Shown here piece after piece: positions 26,797-34,348 of a stretch of 38,302 nucleotides of DNA. This stretch comes from Gammaproteobacteria bacterium (GTDB taxonomy: Bacteria > Pseudomonadota > Gammaproteobacteria > SZUA-152): contig JAADHZ010000144.1 of NCBI GenBank assembly GCA_013151575.1, positions 1 through 38,302 of the forward strand, written 5' to 3'. The translations under genes and the position numbers were made by a program. A model generated the notes under the pieces. The model saw only the letters and a list, made by a program, of their open reading frames with translations. It made no database searches and had not been told where the DNA came from. Every line of letters begins with the position of its first letter. Position 1 is the stretch's first letter.

Positions 26797-27600
26797 ATGA
26801 GTGTTCAGCCAGGAAACCCACGCACGGTACTGTGCGTACACGGCGTACAAATAGGGGATGATGATGACCAGCAACAGCAGGAACAGATTGCGGCATTAAT
26901 CGAAAGTCGGCTCGGCAACATCCCGCTGGAGTTTCAGGCCGAGATGTTTCGCTACGAAGACATCAACGACGACGCACAAAACCTGTACAAAAAACTGGCA
27001 GGCTTGCTGATGTCCACCCCAGTGGGCAGTTATGTCGCGCAGCAGGTGCTGGATTTAGTGGCCGACGTGGTGACCGCCTACCTGGATACCAGTACCGCAT
27101 CGGAAATTCGCGACAGCTTGCGCGAAACCATCATGGACATCTACGGAACCGGCAACCCCTGTTACCTCGTGGCCCACAGTCTGGGGACGATTTACGCGTT
27201 TGATGTGGTGAACGACCTCATGCGCGAAGGCACATTTTTCAAACGTGGTTCACGGCGCACTTGGCCGGTGCAGGGGCTGGTCACCCTAGGCTCTCCCCTC
27301 GGGCTGGCATTATTTCAGACAGCCGATCGCGCGCAAGTGGCCAATCTAGGGTCGGGAGATAAATGGTTCCGCTGGTTGAATTATTGGGATCGCACCGACC
27401 CGGTGGTGTCCGGGAAAATTTTTGGCGCGCAGCAACGGGGCTTTGATATCGTGGAGCACTACCAATCGTCATCACCGGATCAGGGTTGGATAATCCGTGA
27501 CCGGGTGGTGGACACTGGCAAAGCCTGGCTGTTGGCGCATACGGCCTACTGGGACAATCCCATGGTGGGAGATGGCATCGTCGACATGATGACCAATTAA
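26797..27600 (+). CDS. Alpha/beta-hydrolase (esterase/lipase-like)
   Basis: I place the start at ATG 26797 (MSVQPGNPRTVLCVHGVQIGDDDD), which has GGGAGG five bases upstream; the track start at 26740 adds 19 residues that do not look conserved. The 267-residue protein begins its fold with VLCVHGVQ (oxyanion His-Gly), has a nucleophile elbow YLVAHSLGTIYAFDVVND (Ser in AHSLG), then GLVTLGSPLGLAL and a plausible catalytic His in LLAHTAYWDNP. No signal peptide is seen, so it is probably cytoplasmic. Substrate unknown. It lies 132 bases after the kinase gene, likely in the same transcript. Confidence 0.85.
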   Translation: MSVQPGNPRTVLCVHGVQIGDDDDQQQQEQIAALIESRLGNIPLEFQAEMFRYEDINDDAQNLYKKLAGLLMSTPVGSYVAQQVLDLVADVVTAYLDTSTASEIRDSLRETIMDIYGTGNPCYLVAHSLGTIYAFDVVNDLMREGTFFKRGSRRTWPVQGLVTLGSPLGLALFQTADRAQVANLGSGDKWFRWLNYWDRTDPVVSGKIFGAQQRGFDIVEHYQSSSPDQGWIIRDRVVDTGKAWLLAHTAYWDNPMVGDGIVDMMTN

Positions 27601-27627
27601 GGCAGGGAATTGGCGAGGAATCGAAGT

Positions 27628-28164
27628 ATGGAAAAATATTCCGGGTTGGTACTAGTGTTATTGGCAGGCCTGCTCAACGGCTGCACCACTTACGTGTATC
27701 AAGGCTCGATGTCAGGCCCAGACTCCGACGGCGTTCAGCGCGATGTGCTGTTGTACTGGACTAAAACCGACCCCTTGATGGGAGAGCCCAAGGCTGACAT
27801 GGCTCATTTGCGCACGGCCTGCGGCGCGCTGGTCGTTTATGAAAATCGTGAAAGCGGCGTGGTGTTCAGGGGGCAGGCCGGGCGGGATAGGCGGGTGTCC
27901 GGCGACCAGCCCGCAACGGTGGACGGATTTGAGTGCGGGCGTTTTGTGGGTAAAAACTCGTTACTTGATGTTGAAAAGGGGCCGTTGGAATTGACGATAT
28001 GGTGCGCGCCCGACAGCAATGAATTCAGCGTGCAAAAACTGCGTTACCTGAAGGCCCGGGAAGCGCCGTACCGGTTTCAGATCACCGAATCCCGGCAATG
28101 GCATTTTTTCGGCGCAACGCCGGATGTGCCACCACCTCCCCCTTGCCGGGAATCCGTCGACTAA
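27628..28164 (+). CDS. Lipoprotein of unknown function
   Basis: From ATG 27628 (GAGG nine bases upstream) the product is 178 residues with a lipoprotein signal, MEKYSGLVLVLLAGLLNGC; the lipobox LNGC ends at Cys19, which would be lipidated. The track start at 27610 is a TTG that would put extra residues ahead of the signal. The mature domain (TTYVYQGSMSGPDSDGVQRDVLLYWTKTDP) begins with a beta-strand-rich stretch and has further cysteines in HLRTACGAL, FECGRF and TIWCAPDSN. Residue +2 after Cys is Thr, so outer-membrane sorting is likely. It is close behind the hydrolase gene (27 bases) and ends eight bases from the convergent AlgH-family gene. Confidence 0.85.
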   Translation: MEKYSGLVLVLLAGLLNGCTTYVYQGSMSGPDSDGVQRDVLLYWTKTDPLMGEPKADMAHLRTACGALVVYENRESGVVFRGQAGRDRRVSGDQPATVDGFECGRFVGKNSLLDVEKGPLELTIWCAPDSNEFSVQKLRYLKAREAPYRFQITESRQWHFFGATPDVPPPPPCRESVD

Positions 28165-28171
28165 ATGGATA

Positions 28172-28930
28172 CTAAATCCACTCGCCCGCCCAGCGTCGGC
28201 TTAATTGGCGCCACAGTGTTTTACTGTCGTCCTCAAATATAATCGACGGATCGGTGCGCACCACCAACCAATCACCGCGATCAATCTCACCCTGTAACTG
28301 CGAAGGTGCCCAGCCCGCATACCCGGCGAAAGTACGTGTAGTGCCTTGGATGGTTTCGCGGAAGGCCACTTTGGCCGTGGCGAAATACACATCATCCGCT
28401 ACATGGTGCATGCCCTTTGCGGGGTTGCGCGTGTGTGCCAACACAAAAACGGCGTGGGTGCCTACCGGCCCCCCCATAAACAGCGGTTGTGTTTGCGGGA
28501 GTGCTTGTTTCAATTGGGGAAACGCTTCGCGCACGAGGATGTTCGTGGGGCGATTCACCGCCAGCCCTGTCGCTCCCCGTTGGCTGTAATGGGTCAGCAG
28601 GATCACGGTCTCTTGAAAACTGGTGCCTTGTAGCCGCTCGGTGGCGACGAGAAAAACGCCGGACTTAGCATCTGAGGCAGTGTGAGGGTTTTTGTTAGGG
28701 CTGTGGCGGGAGCCGTCATGCGGCGAGTGGGTAATACCGTTTGCGGCCATGGCCCACATAGGCAAGGCAAAAAAGGCAAGCAAGACTAGCAGGCCTTTCG
28801 TCAATAGCCTGGGAAGCGCCTGGTCGATGCCAGGAAACATCAGCCACAGAGTGGTGTTTCGCCCATGAGTAGGAGGTTTACCACGACCCGAATTTCTCAT
28901 ACTCCGCATTTTGCAACCGTCCTCTGGCAT
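28172..28930 (-). CDS. AlgH/YqgE (UPF0301, DUF179) family protein with apparent export signal
   Basis: The C-terminal 165 residues are a full DUF179 domain: GVFLVATERLQGTSFQETVILLTHYSQRGATGLAVNRPTNILVREAFP, then FMGGPVGTHAVFVLAHT, DVYFATAKVAFRETI and FAGYAGWAPSQLQGEIDRGDWLVV. AlgH/YqgE proteins are normally cytoplasmic and about 185 residues. This one carries an N-terminal extension with a signal-peptide-like hydrophobic core (LLTKGLLVLLAFFALPMWAMA) followed by a His/Ser/Asn-rich linker. Several starts are possible (28930, 28909 behind GAGGA, 28840); all keep the hydrophobic core. In P. aeruginosa AlgH was linked to alginate regulation, without a settled biochemistry. Confidence 0.88.
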   Translation of the reverse strand: MPEDGCKMRSMRNSGRGKPPTHGRNTTLWLMFPGIDQALPRLLTKGLLVLLAFFALPMWAMAANGITHSPHDGSRHSPNKNPHTASDAKSGVFLVATERLQGTSFQETVILLTHYSQRGATGLAVNRPTNILVREAFPQLKQALPQTQPLFMGGPVGTHAVFVLAHTRNPAKGMHHVADDVYFATAKVAFRETIQGTTRTFAGYAGWAPSQLQGEIDRGDWLVVRTDPSIIFEDDSKTLWRQLSRRWAGEWI

Positions 28931-28947
28931 ACTCCGCAGCCATGATG

Positions 28948-29853
28948 TCAGCTGCCATACCCGAACATTATAGCGGAGTTACTGGCAGGAAGGTCTACCG
29001 CCTTGACGCTATAGGCTGAGCCGCTGCTGGCGGCAATCGCAACGGCCTCAGCAGAGCGAGCCAGCAGTAGCTTTGCGTCGTCACCTTTGCCCCAGGTGCT
29101 GACACCGAAACAGGCCTCGGCACGTTGAGTGCTGTTTTCATTCACCTGAATTTGCAAGTCGTGCAGCATGCCGCCAATTTTTTTGGAAAGAGTGATAGCC
29201 GCTTTCTGATGGGTTTCCGGCAGCACCAGCACAAATTGGCCGGAATCAATACGGCCGATCAAGTCCGCCCAGCGTAGCTGGTCGCGTAGTAAATGACTAA
29301 TGACGACCACCAGCTTGTCAGCAGGCACTTGACCCCAGTCCTGCTTGAGCTGCGCAAGGTTGGTGACCTCCATGGTGATCACCGACAAGGGATTTTGATA
29401 ACGGCGGCTGCGGGTGACGAGAGGCTCAAGGCTGTGGGTGATGGCCTGTTGGTTCAGTAGCCCACTGAGGGGTTCAACGGTGTTATGCGCTTCAAGTTGG
29501 TGAACAAGGTAATTACGTTCTTTTCGCAGCTCTTCTTCCTCACTCACATCCAGGTAACTGATAGCCTGACAGGCATCGGTCAACGTCACAGGGCAGCGCA
29601 TCAGCAGTCGACCCGATGCGAGTCGGTAGGGGCCGGGGTTGGTGGGGCTGGTGGGGCGATCGTCGGGGTTATCACAATGTAGTAACGTTGCTTCCGGTTG
29701 TCCCAAATATTGTCTGGTGTCTGTGTCTGCGCCCGTCCAGGAGGCCAGGGTTTTGTTATACCAGAGCACCAACCCTTCATCGTCAGTGATGGCAATACCA
29801 ATTGGCACATTGGCCAGCATGTCATGCTGGGTTTCAAAACTGGGGCTGTACAT
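28948..29853 (-). CDS. PAS-GGDEF protein with degenerate GGDEF motif
   Basis: I choose ATG 29853 (MYSPSFETQHDMLANVPIGIAI), preceded by AAAGGAG nine bases upstream, giving 301 residues; the track start at 30252 adds 133 residues with no domain and would overlap cyaA. Residues 1-110 are a PAS fold (NVPIGIAITDDEGLVLWYNKTLASWTGADTDT). After a linker helix (EEELRKERNYLVHQLEAHN) comes a GGDEF domain (about 135-280), recognisable from LSGLLNQQAITHSLEPLV and the RWADLIGRIDSGQFVLVLPET position. There the GGDEF signature reads DSGQF, without the glycine pair and acidic residue needed for diguanylate cyclase activity. It is therefore probably a c-di-GMP or nucleotide receptor/regulator, not an enzyme. 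Confidence 0.85.
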   Translation of the reverse strand: MYSPSFETQHDMLANVPIGIAITDDEGLVLWYNKTLASWTGADTDTRQYLGQPEATLLHCDNPDDRPTSPTNPGPYRLASGRLLMRCPVTLTDACQAISYLDVSEEEELRKERNYLVHQLEAHNTVEPLSGLLNQQAITHSLEPLVTRSRRYQNPLSVITMEVTNLAQLKQDWGQVPADKLVVVISHLLRDQLRWADLIGRIDSGQFVLVLPETHQKAAITLSKKIGGMLHDLQIQVNENSTQRAEACFGVSTWGKGDDAKLLLARSAEAVAIAASSGSAYSVKAVDLPASNSAIMFGYGS

Positions 29854-30194
29854 GAATTTTTTCTCCTTTAAGGCCGACGTGGTTGCCGGGAGCGGGCGCC
29901 CGGGCCAGGTGAAAATGACGGCTGAGCGTGGTCCCTGTGACATGTCTTTTGGGTATTCGCTGTCCTGGCGCTGACATGTCCGGTATTTCATACCCCTCAT
30001 CAGCGGTAGTGATGGGGGAAACTTTAGGCTGGCTCGGCTCCTTAAACAAATTCCTCGTGATGCCGAAGAGTAGAGTGCGGTTTCGGTGGGTTGTCCCGCG
30101 TATTTCCCGGGTTCCGACGGCAGCGTCAGCCAGGAAATCTCCCTCATTGGAGAAATGATTAACCCGATAAAATAATAATAACGGCGCGGAGTCG
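29854..30194. promoter_or_regulatory. Divergent control region between the GGDEF gene and cyaA, with twin TGACATGTC boxes
   Basis: No gene is seen in these 341 bases. Two copies of TGACATGTC (8-bp perfect palindrome GACATGTC at 29939-29946 and 29973-29980) are 34 bases apart centre to centre, about three helical turns, upstream of the GGDEF gene. A possible cyaA promoter lies near 30147-30173 (TTGGAG then TAAAAT, spacing 15, weak), 20-50 bases before its start. Confidence 0.45.
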
Positions 30195-33026
30195 ATGACG
30201 GCGAAAAATAAACAGGTAGCAGAAAATCAGTCGCTGGATGTGCGGGCGGCACGTAAGCGTTTCCTGGCCATCAACCGTGATCGCTTGCGTCGCACCGCAG
30301 AGGCGTTGCGTTATCGCACTCGTGATTTTCTTGATTTGTTGCCGCTGTTGTTTCATATCAATCACGCGATGCTGCCGGGGTTCATCAGCAAACAAACCCC
30401 GGCCGGTATTTCTGACTGGTCGCCCACTAAAAAAAGCCTGGAAGCAGGCAAACGCATTGCTAAAAGTTTTGACTACAAAAAACGCGCCTTGCGCGTTTAT
30501 GACATTCAGTCCGTTTTTCTCATGGGCAGCGTGGGCACCATCGCCCACTCGGAAAGAAGTGATTTCGACATTTGGATTTGTCATCGTCCGGAATTGTCTG
30601 GGAAGCAGTTAGATAACCTGCAACAAAAATGCACCGGCATTGAACAATGGGCGGATTCCGTTGGCCTAGAGGCACATTTTTTTTTAATGGATGCCGAAAA
30701 ATTTCGCGCTGGCACCGTGGTTGAACTCAGCAGTGAAAGCAGCGGCAGTACCCAACACCATTTACTGTTGGAGGAGTTTTATCGAACCAGCCTGCTGGTG
30801 GCGGGCTGTTATCCCATCTGGTGGCTGGTGCCCCCCCACGAAGAAGCCAACTACGTCGAGTACGTGGAGCGCTTGCTCAGGCAACGCTTTATTCCTGCTG
30901 CGGAGGTCATTGATTTTGGCGGGCTCAGCGCGATCCCAGCGGAAGAATTTTTTGGTGCCGCCCTGTGGCAGGTGTACAAGGGAATCGACTCCCCGTACAA
31001 ATCGGTGTTGAAAATGTTGCTGATGGAAGCCTATGCGGCGGAGTACCCTCACAGCGATCTACTAAGTCTGCGTTACAAGCATGCTATTTATCAGGGGGTC
31101 ACTGACATGGATGTGCTCGATCCCTACGCTATTTTGATGGAAAAACTGGAACAGTACCTGATTGCCCGTAACGAAACTGAACGCCTGGAACTGGTGCGTC
31201 GGTGTTTCTACTTCAAGGTAGAACTACCCCTCAGTCGCAAGGTGCGGGCCAACGAAAGCTGGCGCGGCGAACGCATGCAGGGCTTCACCAAAAAATGGGG
31301 GTGGAATGACGCCCAACTGCAAACACTGGACTGCCGTTCAGCGTGGAATGTGCACCGGGTATTAAAAGAGCGTCGTATTTTGGTAGATGAAATCACCCAT
31401 AGCTACATGTCGTTATCCAAGTTTGCCCGTAGCCAATCCCGCGTTGCCCGAATCGAACAAAAAGATTTGAACGTACTGGGCCGCAAACTGTACGCCGCCT
31501 TCGAGCGCAAGGCTGGCAAAATCGAGCTGATCAATCACGGTATATCGGACAATATTGTCGAAAGTCATATTACGATCATTCAGGGAAAAAATCAGTCGGA
31601 AGAATCCTGGAGCCTTTACCCTGGAGTGGTGGAAGATCACGAGCCGGGCGGGGCATTAAAACGTGCGCGCAGTGTGGTGGAATTATTGGCGTGGTGCCAT
31701 TTTAATCGGCTCATTGGCGTGCGCACCATTATTTCTCTGGTGCGCACAGAGGGCATTTTATCACTAAAAGAAATGCGCGAAATATTGTCCACCATGCAGA
31801 CGCAATTTCCTCGAGGTGAATTTCCCGCCGCCAGTATTGAACACTTTTCTCGCCCGCCAAAAATTTTCACCAGTTGCTTGTTCGCCAATGTGGGGGTTGA
31901 TCCGCTGCCCGCGCATTCCCGCCGCGGCAACGACTTGGTGAGCGATAAAACTGACGTCATGAACTACAGTGGGTTTTCACTCAATTTGGCGGTTTCTTTT
32001 GATTTGCTGATTGTCACGTCCTGGCAGGAAATCATCACTTATAAATATTCTGGCATTGAAGGTATGCTGGATTGTCTCGGCCAATATCTTCGCTGGGACC
32101 GGGCGGAAGGCGCGGCCGCACCACCAGCATTGGAGGCATTTAGTTTTTCATCCAGCCACAGTAACGCCATTGCGCGGCGTATTGAAGAATTGTTTGAAGA
32201 CGTGGGCCGAATTTTTTTTGACCCAGAAAATACGGCGGGCGTTCGTTATATTTTACAAGTTGAAAAATTTTATTATCTACTGGAATCCGACCCCGGCGGT
32301 TTTACCTATTCACGCCAGGAAACGGGCGATGATTTGATTGAAACGCTGGCAAGTCCGCAAGAGGTGTTCAAACCGATTCTGGTGGATAGAAACGCGCTAC
32401 GCAATACGCCGTTGCCATCCATTCTGGCGCGTAACCGCACCGGATTCATTCAAATGTTTTACCACGCCAACGGCAACGAAACGGACGTATTTGTGCTGGA
32501 CGAACAGGGCTCGCTGTTTCATCAACGAGTGCCATATTCTGAAGAGGACGCCCTGGTCAGCCATTACAGTCGTTTTTTTGATGCCGTACTGAATCGGCAG
32601 AGTTATCTTTTTCAGGATGAAAATGCCAGCCTTATGCTGGATGCGCTGGAAATCTACAAAGTGGTGAAGCGGCGTGCGAGGCACTACGCCTTTGAGCGCA
32701 AACCCGTGGCCGAAGACAGCGCGGCGCACTATTTTAATGTGCAAGTCATTGGCGATGTGGTCAACAAAAATGCGGCATTCACTGTTTATTGCAATGACCA
32801 GGAGTTTTCGTCACTGGACTACGGGAACGGACTGTTCCGGGAAGTGGCGCGTTACGTGCTGGGGCAACGCGGTGGCTCGCAGCGTTATCCCATTTATATT
32901 ACCGACGTGGATTTATCCCCTAGCCTGTTGGGGGCACGCAGTGCGGACCGAGTGCAGGCCATCGATTATCTGAAATACAAAAAACGCATCGAAGAAAAAC
33001 TCAATCGCGAACTGGCGCGTCTGTAG
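30195..33026 (+). CDS. cyaA: Class I adenylate cyclase
   Basis: CyaA makes cAMP from ATP and is the class I (enterobacterial/pseudomonad) type. Its 943 residues fit the family. The N-terminal half is catalytic: MLPGFISKQTPAGISDWSP, and the nucleotidyltransferase motif VFLMGSVGTIAHSERSDFDIWICHRPE with the Asp pair that binds metal. The C-terminal regulatory half includes RGNDLVSDKTDVMNYSGFSLNLA and ends RIEEKLNRELARL. ATG 30195 has GGAG only three bases ahead. Its last 26 bases overlap the 3' end of the convergent carboxylesterase gene. Confidence 0.97.
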   Translation: MTAKNKQVAENQSLDVRAARKRFLAINRDRLRRTAEALRYRTRDFLDLLPLLFHINHAMLPGFISKQTPAGISDWSPTKKSLEAGKRIAKSFDYKKRALRVYDIQSVFLMGSVGTIAHSERSDFDIWICHRPELSGKQLDNLQQKCTGIEQWADSVGLEAHFFLMDAEKFRAGTVVELSSESSGSTQHHLLLEEFYRTSLLVAGCYPIWWLVPPHEEANYVEYVERLLRQRFIPAAEVIDFGGLSAIPAEEFFGAALWQVYKGIDSPYKSVLKMLLMEAYAAEYPHSDLLSLRYKHAIYQGVTDMDVLDPYAILMEKLEQYLIARNETERLELVRRCFYFKVELPLSRKVRANESWRGERMQGFTKKWGWNDAQLQTLDCRSAWNVHRVLKERRILVDEITHSYMSLSKFARSQSRVARIEQKDLNVLGRKLYAAFERKAGKIELINHGISDNIVESHITIIQGKNQSEESWSLYPGVVEDHEPGGALKRARSVVELLAWCHFNRLIGVRTIISLVRTEGILSLKEMREILSTMQTQFPRGEFPAASIEHFSRPPKIFTSCLFANVGVDPLPAHSRRGNDLVSDKTDVMNYSGFSLNLAVSFDLLIVTSWQEIITYKYSGIEGMLDCLGQYLRWDRAEGAAAPPALEAFSFSSSHSNAIARRIEELFEDVGRIFFDPENTAGVRYILQVEKFYYLLESDPGGFTYSRQETGDDLIETLASPQEVFKPILVDRNALRNTPLPSILARNRTGFIQMFYHANGNETDVFVLDEQGSLFHQRVPYSEEDALVSHYSRFFDAVLNRQSYLFQDENASLMLDALEIYKVVKRRARHYAFERKPVAEDSAAHYFNVQVIGDVVNKNAAFTVYCNDQEFSSLDYGNGLFREVARYVLGQRGGSQRYPIYITDVDLSPSLLGARSADRVQAIDYLKYKKRIEEKLNRELARL

Positions 33027-33702
33027 CAGGCGATAAACAGTGGCTTAGCCACTGAGCGATGTCACGAATTTCTTGCGTGCACACACTGTGCTCCATGTTG
33101 TACTCCTGCCATTGCACCGGATAACCCAGTTGTTGCAGTATGTCCCGGCTTTGCTCCCCCAGTACAAAACGCACCACCGGGTCCTGGCGGCCGTGAGCCA
33201 TGAATAGGGTGGTGTGTTGATTGGTGGTGCTAGCTTCACTTGCGGTGCTGTTGCGCAACGGCAAGTAGCAGGACAGGGCACCAATGCCAGCAAGTTGGCG
33301 CTGATAGCGCAGGCCGCTGTGCAGGGCCACAGCGCCACCCTGTGAAAAGCCCATGAGCACGATGTTGTCGGCGGTGATGCCTTTTTGTAATTGTTCGTTA
33401 ATCAGCCCGTCTATTCGTTGCCGCGCCTCGGCAAAACCGGCCTCGTCTTCCCGCTCGAAATTTTCCAGCGAAAAAATATCGTACCAAGCCCGCATAGCAT
33501 AACCACCGTTGCAGGTGACCGGCCGCACCGGCGCGTGGGGGAAAATAAAACGCACTTGTTTGTTGTCGGGCAGCGACAACAGCGGTGTCAACTCGGCGAC
33601 CACAGGCACAAAATCATTGCCGTCGGCCCCCAGGCCGTGCAACCAGATGACGGCCGCATCGGGCGACGGGCCGGTGGTGATTTCAATGCTGTTGTCAGGC
33701 AT
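33001..33702 (-). CDS. Phospholipase/carboxylesterase family hydrolase
   Basis: The 233-residue cytoplasmic alpha/beta-hydrolase is of the carboxylesterase type related to acyl-protein thioesterase. It shows AAVIWLHGLGADGNDFVPVVAEL (oxyanion hole), nucleophile elbow VLMGFSQGGAVALHSGLRY (Ser in GFSQG), catalytic Asp in HGRQDPVVRF and catalytic His in MEHSVCTQEIRDIAQWL. Its 3' end overlaps cyaA by 26 bases tail to tail, and six bases separate its start from the cyaY stop, so cyaY and this gene are probably co-transcribed. Confidence 0.93.
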   Translation of the reverse strand: MPDNSIEITTGPSPDAAVIWLHGLGADGNDFVPVVAELTPLLSLPDNKQVRFIFPHAPVRPVTCNGGYAMRAWYDIFSLENFEREDEAGFAEARQRIDGLINEQLQKGITADNIVLMGFSQGGAVALHSGLRYQRQLAGIGALSCYLPLRNSTASEASTTNQHTTLFMAHGRQDPVVRFVLGEQSRDILQQLGYPVQWQEYNMEHSVCTQEIRDIAQWLSHCLSPATDAPVRD

Positions 33703-33708
33703 GGTGTT

Positions 33709-34032
33709 TTAGTCCGTTGTTAAAAGCTGCACGGGTTCGCCGCTTTGTTCGCTGAGCACGCGGTCTAGCAGCGCGAACAGTTCCAGTTTACCTTGCCGCC
33801 AGGCGTTGGCCTCCGGGTCGAAGCCAAACTGGAAACCGCCACTGCGGGCGGCCACCCAGATCTGGCGAGTGGGTGTTTGCCGATTGATGATGATGTGCGA
33901 ACCGTTGTTACATTCGATGCTGAGAATACCGCCGGCGAAGTCCCAATCCAGGTCGGCATCGCTGTTTTCCAGTGCGTCTTCGATAGCTGCGAGGGTGGTG
34001 TCGACTTTTTGGTTGAATTCACGCTCTTCCAC
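33709..34032 (-). CDS. cyaY: Iron-sulfur cluster assembly regulator, bacterial frataxin
   Basis: CyaY binds iron and the IscS cysteine desulfurase and modulates Fe-S cluster assembly. The 107 residues match frataxin: an acidic first helix (EFNQKVDTTLAAIEDALENSDADLDWDF), then the beta-sheet GGILSIECNNGSHIIINRQTPTRQIWVAARSGGFQFGFD. The start is GTG 34032 with AAAGGA eight bases upstream. It diverges from lptM-lysA, the usual pseudomonad neighbourhood of this gene. Confidence 0.96.
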   Translation of the reverse strand: MEEREFNQKVDTTLAAIEDALENSDADLDWDFAGGILSIECNNGSHIIINRQTPTRQIWVAARSGGFQFGFDPEANAWRQGKLELFALLDRVLSEQSGEPVQLLTTD

Positions 34033-34081
34033 TGGGTGATTCCTTTTGGTTTGTTGGGCGACGCGATGTGGCTGCTGAGAG

Positions 34082-34111
34082 TTGGGTTTCCGCGCAGTGG
34101 CGGTTTATAAT
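34082..34111 (+). promoter_or_regulatory. Probable sigma-70 promoter for lptM-lysA
   Basis: TTGGGT (34082-34087), 18 bases, then a perfect TATAAT (34106-34111). It is oriented toward lptM, whose ATG is 54 bases after the -10 element. Confidence 0.6.
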
Positions 34112-34164
34112 CGCCGTTATTATTTTATGCAACTCTTTTGAGCAATAACGTCGAGCAATTATCA

Positions 34165-34302
34165 ATGAAAACCTGCGGGGCACACTATCTACTTTGGTTG
34201 GTGATCGCGCTGCTGGGCTTAGGCTCCATGATGACTGCCTGCGGACAAAAGGGAAACCTGTACCGCCCCGCTGAGATTGTCGCGACACCGGTTGCGCCCT
34301 GA
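34165..34302 (+). CDS. lptM: LPS translocon maturation lipoprotein LptM (formerly YifL/LppL)
   Basis: This gene is too short for the ORF track: 45 residues, MKTCGAHYLLWLVIALLGLGSMMTACGQKGNLYRPAEIVATPVAP. The lipobox is MTAC, and after the lipidated Cys comes GQKGNLYRP, the CGxKGPLyxP signature of the family. In E. coli LptM assists oxidative maturation of LptD in the outer-membrane LPS translocon. It stands directly before lysA, as in pseudomonads and enterobacteria, and divergently from cyaY. Confidence 0.93.
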   Translation: MKTCGAHYLLWLVIALLGLGSMMTACGQKGNLYRPAEIVATPVAP

Positions 34303-34348
34303 TTCGCATCACCCGTCTTTTCCACTCGTTCACACAGAATCCAATATC

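Noticed and set aside
29854-30252. 133-residue N-terminal extension of the GGDEF ORF in the track
   Set aside because: A good ribosome site precedes ATG 29853, the extension has no domain, and it would overlap the cyaA start.
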